Positions 46,795 to 59,180 of a stretch of 64,000 nt of DNA are shown piece by piece. Positions within the stretch are counted from its first letter, which is position 1. Each line of letters opens with the position of its first letter. The translations under genes and the position numbers were made by a program. This stretch comes from Spirometra erinaceieuropaei. Lineage: Eukaryota > Platyhelminthes > Cestoda > Diphyllobothriidea > Diphyllobothriidae. The notes beneath the pieces were generated by a model, which was not told the DNA's origin, made no database searches, and saw only the letters and a list, made by a program, of their open reading frames with translations. The DNA lies in NCBI GenBank assembly GCA_902702965.1, contig CACRXP010000425.1, forward strand, positions 373,100 through 437,099, written 5' to 3'.

Positions 46795-47300
46795 TGAGGC
46801 AAATGTGGCTTCGGAGGCTAGACCTAAAGTCCCAACTAGCAACGCATTTTTGAGAAAGTGGATATACTTTCGACCTCCAGAGAGCTGCCATCTTAGGTTG
46901 GGGCAACACAAAGGCAGAACAGTTAACACTTGAGGCCTGATAATCTGATGCCAACTCCATCAACAGACATGTGGGCCTTCCTGCAGCCTACAAAGCTCTA
47001 CGTCAGCACGTCCTTGGAGCTCAGGACCAAGTAACTACACTGGACTAAAAAAAGGCCATGCATACACAGCCCGACTACGAGTTTACTCGGTGAGGAAGAA
47101 GAATCACCGGACCGACCACCCGACAACGGTTTAATTACCTTCCCCTACGAAGCGGTAACCCACAACGCCCACCTTCCCCCGAAAGGCCGAGGCAGCGAGA
47201 GAAGAGAAAAATCGAGCAGTATGAGGCCGACCAACGCGACATGCCACTGGAAATTTCTGGACGATCAAGTGCATTTTGCGTGTTGACAATGGGGAGCCGA
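46795..47300. repeat. Dispersed family-C repeat, copy 1
   Basis: Shares with 58225-58575 the blocks CTAGCAACGCATTTTTGAGAA, GAACAGTTAACACTTGAGGC and GAAAAATCGAGCAGTATGAG, in the same order. Similarity is moderate. No protein domain could be named. Confidence 0.5.
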
Positions 47301-48124
47301 CCATACTCTTCGAAATGTCAGCCCCCGCTTCGGGGAGTCAATCTTTTTCTTAAAGTCACCAACCCGGATCTCTAGACTTTGCCAATCGTAGAAGACTGAG
47401 TCAGGTCAACTGAAGGCAGGATCGGACGCAGGGACTGACAAAGCTAAACCTCCCGTCTGCACATTGTCACAGACGCGTGGTCCGCGAAAAGTGGAACTGG
47501 TTGTTACAGAAAGGGGAAAGGAGCGGCTCGGAACCCACTTAAGTGGGATTGCCATAAAGGCCGTGGGCCAGATCACGAGGCAGCAAAGGAGCATAACAGT
47601 TTGGGCGATTTGTGGATATTAAAATCGACATAAACTCGAAAGTGAGCCTCAAAGTTGTCCAAAGCACCATTTCTACAGGCCCAAATATGCCATTGTAGGT
47701 CTCCCCCTCTTCACAGACACGATATTCCCCAAAATGCTTCTAAAAATTGAATTCTTGCTGTACATTTCGATGAAGAATGCCCAAATTTATATAATCACCA
47801 AAAGCCAGACGAAACTGAGCTATGCGATACAAGCTGCGACCCTTTCTTCAATAACATTCTCCTGGGTGATTGAGGAGGTCACCAATGGGGAGACGACATG
47901 CCAATTGTATTTCCTACTGGGCAAAATCCAAATGCCGTTTCATAAACGTCATCACTTCTTGCGCATCTCTTATTACCACTGAACTGCGTGTCGCAAGAAG
48001 AATAAACAGTTGCGTCGCCGGAGATGACAAGCAGGTCAGATAGATGCCCAGGACAAAATTCGCCATTCGTCGACCACGTTGTGCCTTGGAGTTCAATCTC
48101 GAGCTCCGCCAGCAGTCGCATAGC
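47301..48124. other. Nothing recognised
   Basis: No conserved frame or family. Confidence 0.3.
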
Positions 48125-48300
48125 GACTGGCAGTATTGAAAATCGATAGGACAACGAGCTCTTGACGTTGGACGGCTAACCAACAGGTTGCGGGATCGAT
48201 GTTCAGTTGTTGTATACCTCGGGTTTGTGTGTGGCTGGCTGACGGAGGTCAAGAAACCAGAAACGGACATTCCAATCTCCCCCTTGAACTTGCCAGTAAT
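48125..48300 (+). repeat. tRNA-derived SINE copy
   Basis: Degenerate head (GTTGGACGGCTAACCAACAG, then GCGGGATCGATG in the box B position), followed by the common body TGGCTGGCTGACGGAGGTCA and the end CATTCCAATCTCCCCCTTG. Confidence 0.6.
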
Positions 48301-49560
48301 GTCCTCCTCCCCATAAGCGACTTTACTGTCCACTTCTGGATTGGTGGAAGGAATGACAAACGAGAAATCTAGCTCGAGTCATCTGTTACGACAATTATAA
48401 AAGTCTTTAGTTAATTCAGCCGCTGTGGTGCTGTCGACAAATTTGTTAATTCATTTATAGACTGAAGACTGCAGTATACTTGTTGCTGTTTTTTGCTTTA
48501 AACCCTAACTGTGTTGGGTTATAGGGATGTTGCGACATCAAGAAGTCTTACAGAAGGCATTTTAGGCTCTCTTGAGAGGGGAAAATTCAGCCGTGTGAGT
48601 ACAAACACACGATCTGACCCGTAGACACTGTCCGTTTTCGCGCTACGCACTGGTCTGCATGCATGAACCCAAAAGCAAAAAATGGACTGGCCGCCGAACT
48701 ATCTCTGGCAGATTTTGCCAGCAAATATTCACAACAACTTGGGAAGTATACGTTGGCGACAGACGTACGCTAGACGAGGCTAAACAACCTCTCATCATTG
48801 CTGCATCGAATTCCAAGTCTTAAGCGGTCGGTGAGTTATTTTTTTAAAAAGTTGCTTGCCCTAGTCCGGATTTTCCACCCACCGGCAGCAATCAGCAGCT
48901 GAAGATGAGAGATTCTGTCGAGTAGTCCTGGCACCTGCGAGTAGAGGGCTTCTTCATGACGCTGAACAGCTGTTGCTGACAACGCATAAACAGAAACGAT
49001 GGATATGCTAACAAAGTGCCATTGCTGTGGTACACCTGTTAGCCGGTCATTGACCTGCTCCTACACGAGCAATGCCGTATGCTGCAATTCCGAGAAAACT
49101 GCTGCCTCAACATGGTCAACCTCAGCTCGCCCTGGTAACTCCCAGCCCTTGATTTGCACACCACCTCCGCGTGCCAACCTCCCCATTTTCTTCCCTAAGT
49201 TGTGTTTTCAAGTTGCCACTTTTATTGACTAGTCTGTGTGCAGTAAACGATTAACTGATTTTTTCTGCGGAAATTCAAATATCTGTGTCTTTTTCATTTG
49301 TTATTTCTGTTATGGAGCGACAGGTTACAGTTAATAGGCCGTTACGAAATTTGTTGGTTCCCGTAAATTTTGCTGTGCATGCTTGTTTCAAATCCCCACC
49401 GAAAAAATATTTCTGCAAAACACCCTGCATATGAGCCAAAAAAGCAATCTAGTGAAAACGGCTATTATAGGAAAATATATTCACTCAAATCAGGCGTAAT
49501 GACGAATTGCCTAGTCAGAATATATTTGAATGATATTGCACTGACGTACCCTCAACTTGA
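48301..49560. other. Nothing recognised
   Basis: No conserved frame or family. A short CCCTAACTGTGTTGGGTTAT at 48504 is too small to call a telomere-like tract. Confidence 0.3.
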
Positions 49561-49567
49561 AATGCAG

Positions 49568-50065
49568 GTTTCTGATACACTGTTGAACCGCAGTAGCTGA
49601 TAGATTTCAGCTCAAATATTCATATCAACTTTCGGATCGTGCCTGAAAAGGTCTGTTCCGAAGCATTTACTCCAAGTTTGCGCATGGATTTCCTCGGAAA
49701 TTAAACAAGACAAGGTTAAATTGAAGTTCACATTACCAGAAAAAAAACGGAGAAGGTTGGGGGACCCACTGGCGAACCGAGCCCCTCGAAGCTGCCTTAG
49801 GCAACGGCACAAGATGGACGAAACACGCGTGGCTGGTCTTTTAGCTGGTACCCGTGTTGCCAGTACTGTAAATGATTGCACAATTTTGTACTACTGGTTG
49901 CCTATTGACAGGGTGTGAATTTTACGCGGTTATTCCGCAGTAGCTGCTGGATTTCAAACCAAATATTCATGCCGAATTTCGTACCGTGCCTGAAAATGTC
50001 TGTTCCGAAGGATTTACTCCAAGTTCGCGCATTAATTTCCTCAAACATTTAACAAGACACTGTTG
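49568..50065. repeat. Direct repeats (~150 bp) flanking a 190-bp segment
   Basis: 49575-49720 and 49928-50060 share CGCAGTAGCTG, AAATATTCAT, GTCTGTTCCGAAG and ATTTACTCCAAGTT in the same order and orientation. The enclosed segment 49740-49920 resembles 23790-23880, so it is itself repetitive. Confidence 0.65.
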
Positions 50066-50759
50066 AACCATTAAAGGAGGCGGCCGTCTTTTTCGAATTT
50101 GCATTCAACGGACCTAGGGTTGGACTATTCTTCATACTATTTAAAACTCAGAAATACATGATTTTATTAAGATGTATTAACTAATCAGTGTAAGGTCAGC
50201 ATAGGGACAGTAAATTAATGATCTCATTCTCTGTTAACAACACAGCTGATGAAAGAGAGAGCTGGCATGAAAGCGCAATAAACGAATAAACGTAAAATAT
50301 ATGAAGGTGATTATTTAAAGAGGGGGACGTGGTCGTTGTGACAATGATTTTTTTCGCCCGAGGGTTCAGAATCACGCGTGAGTCCATTAGCAGGTAAAGG
50401 TTCGAGCGTGAATGCAAAATGTCAAGTGAATTAATTCCATTGCAGCGATCGCGCATTCCTCTCCTCAACTGCTCCCTGGAACTAGCATTTTCTCATGAAT
50501 GTGATTAGACCCCGCCTAATATGACCTGCCTCTGGTTTTCCAGGTCCTTCGATTCAGAGCACATTTCTACCACCAACATAACCATGAAGATTCCTGTCGC
50601 CTTGTCAAGGAATCCCCAAAACGACGCACTCCCTGTAACACTGTGATGAACGGTGCTGTCAAGCACGTTCATTAAATTTACTGACGTTGATTGAGTCCAT
50701 GCCGGCATTTCGTATGACTGGTATTGCTAAATTTATTTTCAATTCGCGAATCTGCCATA
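50066..50759. other. Nothing recognised
   Basis: AT-rich spacer; no conserved frame or family. Confidence 0.3.
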
Positions 50760-51565
50760 TTTAGAGCCTTAGTCCGCACGCGAGACGCGTACTCGCGCGG
50801 ACGAATCGATTCGGCCGCGCAGTAGATCGTCCCGTGTAGATCCCCCCGTGTTTCGAACTTCTAAACCCAGCGCACTTTGGCTGGCAGCAGATGTTGACGG
50901 TTGTTCACCTCACTTGTGGCCAAAAGTCATCACACTACCTGACTCCTGTGGCGATCGGACAGCAACTGCCCCCTCAGGGGTTTGACAAGCCCTGTCCTAG
51001 TTAGGTCCCACCCTCTTCTTCTCCTCCTCCCTGCAATAACTCTTCATTCAGCAGGTTCTTGTGCGTGCGCCTGGATGTGCGCGCCTTCAGCTGCATCGGC
51101 AGCACACGCGCGCTCTAATCCCCAGGTGGGACACGCAGCCCATCCTAATGACAACACCGTCCGCTCCCCCGGCCGCTGGCGATGCAGTGTCCGGAGGGGG
51201 GAGGGGGTGACGAGGGGATGAGAAGAGCTGAGCGCGTGGGCTGGGCTAGGGGGCGGTCGGTGCGTAATCCTGCACGCGGATGCGCGTGTATCTTGTCTCC
51301 CTCTCTCGCTCTCTGTGTGTAAAGGAGTTGGATTTCGCAAGTTTAATTCTCATCACGTCACCACAAACTCCGCCTCTCCCCCCCCCTCCCCAGTCTCGTC
51401 CCCCATAAACGTCGTTCACGCCCTCCACTGTGCAAACGCCTCGCCACACCACAAAAAGCAATTCTGCTCACGCGACAGTAGCAGCTCCGGTGGGCTGAAG
51501 AGGTGGCGAATGAGGGGGCCGTAAGCTCCAACATCGCGGAAGGCAGCTTGAGAGGAGGCAGTTGA
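50760..51565. other. GC-rich island 4 (candidate regulatory DNA or 5' exon)
   Basis: Starts with a CpG-dense stretch holding the perfect palindrome CGAATCGATTCG (50802-50813) and continues with CpG-rich and pyrimidine-rich DNA to 51560. Frames on both strands overlap and are low complexity. The assembly gap lies 80 bp further right. Confidence 0.35.
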
Positions 51566-51641
51566 GTAATTGGCAATTAAGCTCGTCTATCCCCACTCGC
51601 AAATCCTCAGCTTTGCTGCATATATCCCCCACGACCTTGTT

Positions 51642-51742
51642 NNNNNNNNNNNNNNNNNNNNNNNNNNNNNNNNNNNNNNNNNNNNNNNNNNNNNNNNNNN
51701 NNNNNNNNNNNNNNNNNNNNNNNNNNNNNNNNNNNNNNNNNN
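51642..51742. other. Assembly gap (101 N)
   Basis: Run of N. Frames drawn across it are meaningless. Confidence 1.
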
Positions 51743-52900
51743 ATGCTGCTTGCTTCGAGCTGTAGCCCTGCCGTTTTCATGTTGATTTTCTGAACCAATT
51801 CAGTCTGCTGTGCACCTATAACCCGCTTTTCATGCCACGAAGCGGCAGAATGCAGTTGATTGGCCGTGGCGAAATGTTTTGGTATCGATGAATCCTGTCC
51901 TTTACACTTGTCTTAACCTACTGCTAGTGAGAAATACCTTAGGTTTCTTAAACAGCACCTCGCTTCGGAACTTTTTGTCTCGGCAGCCAGTCACATCTGT
52001 GTGCACTAATTCCGTGGTGAGTACTAGATTTTATCGAAATCTCCCAAACTGCTACTACCACCACTACTACCATTGCTACTTATTTTGTCCCGATTACTAC
52101 TACTACTGCTGCTACTACTACTACTACTACTACTACTACTAGAGGTGATTTTGTCTTTTCTCCGCTATAGCTGGGCAACATGGCTACACGCCGGACAATG
52201 CAGATATGAACGCCTTTTTCGTTGCCAGTGGACCGGCTTTCCCTCGTGGTACTGAAGTGGACCTAGTACACACGATCGATATTTACGCCCTCATGTGCTA
52301 TCTTATTGGTCTGCCCGCCCAAGCACACAACGGCTCTCTGGCTCGCATCTCCCGCGCCATCTGGGGACCCAATTGAGTTTTACAGGACTGAGCCCTTGAG
52401 AATCTGGTTGGAGTCTTGATTTTTTTTATTTGCAGCCACCTAATGCTGCACGCGAACTCTGTCTGCCCGTTCCTCCTTGTTTTCCGCCGCATCGCGGATA
52501 GAGTCAACAGAGTGTACTTCGCAATAACTCACTTGACTTAAGCCGGCATGCATGTCAGTTTTCATAAATTCGGTAAGCTGGTTATATCAGTCCGTAGGGT
52601 CGATTCGTGAATTGCTTCCTCAGTGCCCAGTGAGTGGGGCTTAGGACACTGCCTCTGGAAAGGGTACAGCACGCAAGCACGGGGTCCCTTAAACGTAACT
52701 CTGAGACCACGGCTCTGTCTTTTTCATTTTCAGTGGATCGGACTCAAGCACAAATACTTATGAAGGCAGGGATGAAATATGTAAACCCACCGAGAAAATA
52801 GAGCACAGGCACTCCTGAAATGCGGGAAGGATGTTACTATTATTTTTATCAGTACGGCAGGTGGCGATTAACAGAATCTGCGGAAGGCATTGAAAAGAAC
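51743..52900. other. No gene recognised; CTA-type microsatellite
   Basis: 52050-52141 is a (CTA)n-type tract, purest at 52114-52141. The rest shows no conserved frame. Confidence 0.5.
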
Positions 52901-52959
52901 TCGCAGTTGTGCCGTATGTTTGTTTTATTACTCTAACGAGGTGCAGCAACAGCCCGCGC

Positions 52960-53530
52960 TGTTTGAAAGGTGGGGATTGGGTAAAACGGTATGCCGCAGG
53001 CAAACTGAACCCTGACCCCGAATTTTGTCAGTTTAAGATTTACGAGAAACGTGACCCTAGCAACATGGGTCATATTCATATGAATAACGGAAAGATGGCT
53101 ACATGTTCCATGCCAGTGGGCTCACGCATTCCCAAAATATATGGGCTACGAAAGATGCACATACCAGGAGAGTCGTTACGGTCAATTTTATCAGTAAGGA
53201 ATTTATTTCGGCATGAATTCTCCCAGTTGATAGTTGAACAAACTGGTGCCTACACCAGCAATGAGCCGGAGGATGAAAGTTTACTAAATACACACGAAAT
53301 TACTTCACGGGCCGAAGCTGTTTAATAACATTGAGGTCGTTTGTGCGCGCGACCGAAGCATGTTCAGAGCCAGAACAACTGCGGAACCTAGAGCACTAAG
53401 AATTATGCTTTGTGCCCAACGGGCAGTTGTACAGACAGGTTGACGGCGTAGCTATGGACGGTCCATTGCAACGACCATCACGTCAAGCGGAAATTATCTC
53501 AAAACTGTCAATGTACTACATTTTACAGAC
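52960..53530 (+). pseudogene. Decayed Penelope-like element reverse transcriptase fragment
   Basis: The frame ending at 53325 contains PKIYGLRKMHIPGESLRSIL (from 53131), which matches the conserved IYGLPKxHK...LRPI block near the start of Penelope-like reverse transcriptases. After a frameshift, 53421-53463 reads GQLYRQVDGVAMDG, the counterpart of NQLYRQIDGVAMGS in the element at 55.1 kb. The catalytic YVDD region is not found. The overlap in content with the 55-kb element shows these are two separate copies in the same orientation. Confidence 0.75.
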
Positions 53531-54982
53531 CATATGTGGGTAAATTTTTTGTCAAAGAAGCGAAAGGGTTGGTTCCAGAAGCCAGTCAGGAAGGAGGAAC
53601 CACGATCGCCTGAACGACAAAATGTCATAAATACCATTCCACCTGTCCTTATCTTTGTTCATAATAATTCCTGGGTTTGAGCATGCATAAGTGCCACTCG
53701 CTCGCGTATCATGCTCCAGCATTGCCGCACAGAACTCGTCTTGTGCGTATATGCATTTTCAGTGCCAAATTTGACTACTTCAGGGGCATAGCTTGGTCTC
53801 TGCGCAAGTACTCGGCGTATTATAGGACAGGGGGGGGAGGGGTGGAATCACCGATCGTTGCCGCTCGTCACCCCCTTTCCCCCTCGTCCGCTGCCGACGC
53901 TGCATAGGCAGTGCGTTCTTGCTTTTTGGTCGGCGGGTCGGATTGAACTTCAGCGCGGTTAGCAAAGTGGCGCAATTCGCTGCTAAAGCGTCACAGTTGA
54001 GAGTCAAACAGGCTCTATCATATCGGGCGTTTTATGGTCGTCTAGTTTGTAGAAATCTGCACTCGTCTGCGGCTTTTATCACCCGCGGGACTCGGCAAGC
54101 GTCCTGTCTGCCTTCTTTCAATGTTCCGTATTTTGATTTGCGCTGAAAATAAACTCCACACTAAACACGCGCGAATGGGCACTCGGAATTCTATAAAGTT
54201 ATCGAATTGAACGCGTTAAGATATGCAGAGTTTGCAAATGTTAGGGAATTCCACAAATTACTGGTTTTGATAAGGAATTTTTGGATAGCAGAGTTACGCA
54301 AAGGGCATTTTACATCACAAACCTGGTTAGCTGACAAGATCGAGCGGTGGGTGGTTCAATTTTCTATTTGTATTCGTAATTCCCGGTAGTGGATGCACAG
54401 ACATCCGATAGTATTTCAAAGCATGGGTTTTTCTCGCTTAAAGCTTAGATTTTATAATGTATGACATTTGAAATCGGATGGGCTAAGAATGAGGTGTTTT
54501 AGTTAGAACATGCGTTAATGGAATTGGAAGTGCACGTGTATATGGAGCTCACCAATCGGCGTATCCTCTCGCAGCTTCACTGCCCGACTGGAACCTGCAG
54601 AATGCAAATCACATGTAAACCGCCGAAACGTCTGCACCTTTGGGTATTGGAATCCACAGGATCTCGGGATTCATACGCTGAAACGCGCAAGCCTTCGCCT
54701 GAAGGTAGGTCCAAACCGACTAGCGCCAGACCCGGGTGCTAGGGCGTAACGCATATGTCAGCACTGCGACTACCAACCCAGTCGAGTTCATTTCAGCTCT
54801 GGAAGCTACGGATGTCTGATTTGAAATAACAGATAAAGGCAGGCGATCGTTACCTTCATCTCGTTATCTCCGTACTGAGGGCCCAAAGCCGAGCAAGAGT
54901 ATCTCACTGTCAATGCAGGGCAATGAAGAAAATGCGAGTGAATGAAGGTATTAGTAATCTTTGGACTGTTTTAAATGTGTGA
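53531..54982. other. Nothing recognised between two Penelope-like pieces
   Basis: Holds a G-run at 53830-53840 and no conserved frame. The 5' part and promoter of the 55-kb element are not identifiable here. Confidence 0.35.
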
Positions 54983-56200
54983 AAATCCCCAGTCACCGAG
55001 ACAGTTGACTACATCTGTGATTTTCTATCTGCCAGTCATCAAGAAATAGGACTGCCGACAAAAACACTCAAGGAACTATTACTTAGATGCACATTAAATG
55101 TGCAGTTCCTTTTTGACAACCAACTCTATAGACAAATAGACGGCGTTGCCATGGGCTCGCCTCTTGGACCTCTCTTAGCCGACGTCTTCATGGGCAAGCT
55201 GGAGAGATTTCAACTAAGCGATCAGATCAAAATGCTTAAACATTATGGTCGCTACGTTGATGACATCTTTGCGATTGCAACCACAGAAACCGACGTCGCC
55301 GCCCTCCTAAATGCTGCAAATCAGGCACATCCGTCGATAAAATTCACGTTGGAGATGGAGTCGGCTGGTTCGCTTCCATTCTTAGATGTCCTTCTAAACA
55401 GGAGATCTGACGGTAGCATCCGAAGGAGTGTCTATCGAAAGAAAACCTGGTCTGGACAATACACGAACTTCGCTAGTTTCGTACCTCTCCAACAAAAACG
55501 GAATCTAGTCAGGTGTTTGGCACAAAGAGCTAGAAAAATTTGTTCGACAGATAGTACCGAGGAGGAACTTAGAAAAATCCAGGACTTACTTCGCGAAAAT
55601 GGGTATCCTGACAGGTTCATTGCAAAGAACCTTGCCGAACGATCTGCAAAATCCACCACACTAACCGCCGAAAAGAAAACGTTGTTCCTCAAAGTCCCCT
55701 TCCAAGGAGACGCTGCAGGTGAACTCCTAAGAAGACGCCTTGACCAAGCTGTCTCGGGAACCTTCCCAGCAGCAAGGGTTCGCATATCATTCTCCACTAA
55801 CCCTATTCTACGCGGAGAAGGCAAGGATAGGCTGCCACCTCAGACAGCCTCAATGTGCATCTACTCATTCACTTGCTCCTGTGGAGCAGGTTATATTGGT
55901 TGTACGAGTCGGCGCCTTTCCAAAAGTATACGAGAGCACCTTCTCGCATGACTGGCAAAGGGTGAAACTAGGAGAATAGACAGCGCCATCCTTGCGCATG
56001 CAGTGGACTCAGGGCATCGTGTGGACCCCACCGAAGCATTTCGTGTGATTTACAAGGTCCCCTCGAGCTACCCTAAGCTACTGGGCCAGCGCCTGTTAGC
56101 AACAGCAGAAGCGGCCGCCATAAGGTTACGAAAACCGACCCTATGCGCCCAAAAGAACCTTGTTCAGGCTCCGCGCTTACCGTGGTCAAAGGTTGACTAA
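54983..56200 (+). pseudogene. Penelope-like retroelement: reverse transcriptase plus GIY-YIG endonuclease, 5'-truncated, one in-frame stop
   Basis: Seen: open frame from 54983 to a TGA at 55949-55951, continuing in the same frame to a stop at 56198-56200. The element is 5'-truncated: the frame starts only just upstream of the LYRQIDGVAMGSPLGPLLAD block (55124-55183). Next come the catalytic YVDD (55253-55264) and LPFLDVLLNR. The C-terminal domain has YSFTCSCGAGYIG (55862-55900) and SRRLSKSIREH, a GIY-YIG nuclease, with its end (ILAHAVDSGHRVD...) beyond the stop. Known: Penelope-like elements pair a telomerase-like RT with GIY-YIG for target nicking. A single stop and an otherwise intact frame indicate a young insertion. 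Frames on the opposite strand are shadows. Confidence 0.9.
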
Positions 56201-56420
56201 CCACATACAACTTTCGGCGCCCTTCCGCTCTTGCCGAGCCTGTAATTTAAAACCTAACTTTTATCGATCTTTGTTTCACTCACTGTACCCCGCCCTATGT
56301 AATTGTATTGGCCTGATGAGAATTTACCGAAAGGAACGTTCACTCGCCACTCTCTCTTCTGAATATTAGTAATCTGCCTGCAGCAACGAAGCAGCGACAA
56401 TAATAATAAAGCACGCTGGT
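56201..56420 (+). mobile_element. Probable 3' untranslated end of the Penelope-like element
   Basis: Follows the endonuclease stop. It ends in AATAATAATAAAG (56399-56411), a likely terminus or polyadenylation-like signal. The exact 3' boundary and any target duplication cannot be fixed without another copy. Confidence 0.45.
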
Positions 56421-58224
56421 TGCGTGGCAAAACATGATATACATTTTAGGCGGCCGGCTAATTTATGGGTACCTGGGACTCGAACCCGAGATAATTTATG
56501 TATAATTGAACAGACTTGCACGCATCCACCTCACCCTCTCTTCCAGCACCCACTGTGCTTCGATGAGTAGACAGAGTAAGTACGAACGGAAGTGAGCATG
56601 GTTGCAGTGTCTGGCGGTGTCGAACAGACATTGTACGCACGCCAAACACGACATTGACCCACGCGTGCCAGGTTTATTTTAAGGTGCGGTTCCGGATCTT
56701 ATTTAAATGAGAATGCCGTATAGGTCACACTATAAATGAGCCATTGTTGCCTAACCCTCAGTACTGGATATGTCCGAATCACCTATTCAGTTACCAACTT
56801 TCCTTTCCACGCCCGACAGTGTGGTAGAATAGATTCAGGCTCGTCGGATTTACAATAGTGGGAGATGCGCTGCTTTGCCGTGAGAATTGATTCCTGCGAA
56901 CCGTCATCAGCCCCTCATATTTTCAGGCTTTTCAGTGTCGGGCCAACTGAAAGTGAGACTGGCTGCAGTGACTGACAAAGTTAAAAAATCCCGTTTACGA
57001 GTAAAACACACGTCCTCGTACCCACTTCACCTGAACCGGGTTACTTTTAAGGAGGAGCCTCGGATCGCGTATGGAGAAGAGTTTCATAATGACAACGGCA
57101 CACGCAAAGGCAAAGAAGCACGTAGCGAACCCCTCACTATCACATCACCCGTTCCATGACACAGGCGAAAGTGCGGGAAGACTTTCCCAACAGATCCAAG
57201 CACACTCCAGCACTCGAAATACAAACCACTGAGGCCCGTTATCTTCACGAAAAATCGACTTAGCATGCTTCGATATATGCCAATAATGCTTCTGAGACGC
57301 ATGAACGTACTGTCATGGAAATGGGTGTCAGGACTTTCCGTCCTTTTTTGATTCTACTAGATGAGCCCGAGTAGGCAATCTGGTCTCAAACTACCTTACC
57401 TCGTGCTTTAGCTGGCGGAATGTCAGGGTCACGCGTACGTGCGTGTACACTGACAGTGACCGGCTCTCAGTAGCCGCCGCCTACAATCTCTAGACAAACT
57501 ACTCCTTCAATTTAGCCGACGTCAATATACTCACCCAAGCATCAAGCAAGATGGGCTGTGAACTGGAAGTAGCCTGTAACTACGATAAATAATAGGCCAA
57601 TATGTGTATCCATCTGCGTTCGCTGTGCTGTGTAAATGCAAGAAGACGAGGAACTCAGATGATTGATTGGTTCTATCGCCTCGTAGGTGTGTCCGCCCAC
57701 TTTGTCGCTTTCATATGTCAGATGATGGACGCTTTTACCAGTTTTGATGTTCAGACAAATAAACTGATACATTTATTTTTCCCAGGTCAGGCAGTGACAT
57801 TTGCCTGCCTGCAAAACATTTCTGAGAACCGCATCTACTCCTTTAGCCATCGATGATTCTTCTCTTGCTAAGGTTTAGCCATTTATGAATGTGGGTACAT
57901 TTACGTTCCTATATGAACTGGTAGATTTTATGGGCTCGAATACAATTCACAGGCTCTCGAATAGTTCCTTAATACAGACAGAGGTTTTTAAACGGTTCAG
58001 AATTTCTACACCGTTTAGGCTACCGTGCCTCTCCAGCATTTGAACGCATTTGAACTTAAAGTGACCTGTGCCCTTTAGAAACTGATTTCCTATGATTTTG
58101 GGGGATATTAAACTTTGTTGGTGAAAAAATTCGCATCAACTGTTATGGAGGTCTTTCGGAAGAACCAGGCAAAGATCATAGACTCGCTTACACGAACACA
58201 ACTTAGTAACTTTAAGGATAGATC
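56421..58224. other. No gene recognised
   Basis: A box B-like GGGTTCGAGTCCC on the minus strand at 56466-56478 has no matching box A. The 84-codon plus frame at 57602-57856 has no recognisable domain. Confidence 0.35.
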
Positions 58225-58575
58225 CAGACTTCCAGCTTGCAACACGCATTGGAGAAACTAGCCATACTTCTAACCATCACGTAGCGACGTTGCTAAGCTG
58301 AAAGAACGGCTAACACTTGAGGCGCGGTATTCAGATGTCAGCTCAATCAAGAGGCGCCCTGCAATTTAAGAAGTCCTGCATAATTACTCACGTAAAAACC
58401 AGAAAAAGACGGCCACACAGGACTTGAGAAAACCGCACAGACACAGGCCGGCGCCAAACATCAGCCAAAAGCCGGGACAGTGAAATAAGAAAATCGATCA
58501 GTCCACGGTCAATTAGCTCGGCACGCCACTTGCATTTCTGATCGATTAGGACATTTAATGCTCGGCGAAGCGTCA
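58225..58575. repeat. Dispersed family-C repeat, copy 2
   Basis: Aligns with 46795-47300 (CAACACGCATTGGAGAAAC, GAACGGCTAACACTTGAGGC, GAAAATCGATCAGTCCACGG). The minus frame 58388-58648 is open across it (QKCKWRAELIDRGLIDFLIS), possibly a remnant of a coding element. I cannot name it. Confidence 0.5.
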
Positions 58576-59069
58576 GTGGTTCAATATATCTGTTCGGTGA
58601 GCCCTTCCCGTTTCCCCGGATCTCTTTGACAATCTGAAAAGTTGACAACGTGCGTATGTACCCTGAACACTTAGGAAACCTTGGTTTTGAGAGGGACCTT
58701 CAATGAACCTCCAACCTGGTTCCATAGGACTCAGTGCTCTCGTAATTGCGTTTACTTAGACGTGCTTTAGATGACTGTTTACTAACACCGATGCAGTTCT
58801 CGTATACTAAGTTTGGTATGCACCTTGTCTTTCATAGGTCTTCCATGTCAGCAAATGCACTGGAGCATTGTTCAGGGATGACTTGATCGTAAAAGGCGAA
58901 GATAGGTAGCATTTTTACCAGTGGGCGTTTAATGAAAACAGACCAGCCCTGCAGCGGATGAGTTCGTCCCCTCAATCCCTGGAGTACTAAACTCTCACAC
59001 AGTGGACGGTACGCATTTCCATACCAAAGAGCAGTTAGTAATATGAAGCATGGAATTCTTTAAATAAGA
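58576..59069. other. Nothing recognised
   Basis: No conserved frame or family. Confidence 0.3.
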
Positions 59070-59180
59070 TGATACCAACAAAGACAGAGGAAACCGGAAT
59101 AACCATTGCTGAGTTCTAATTTGAGCCCCAAGGCGCAATGGGACGAGGACGTTCCGTAACTTGATCGGTGAATGTTAATC
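59070..59180 (-). repeat. SINE body fragment
   Basis: ACCAACAAAGACAGAGGAAA is the common SINE end, followed by the module whose complement reads CACCGATCAAGTTACGG, as at 5.17 kb. The tRNA-like head is absent. Confidence 0.55.

Noticed and set aside
51562..51798. Frames spanning the N run
   Set aside because: They are artefacts of translating an assembly gap.
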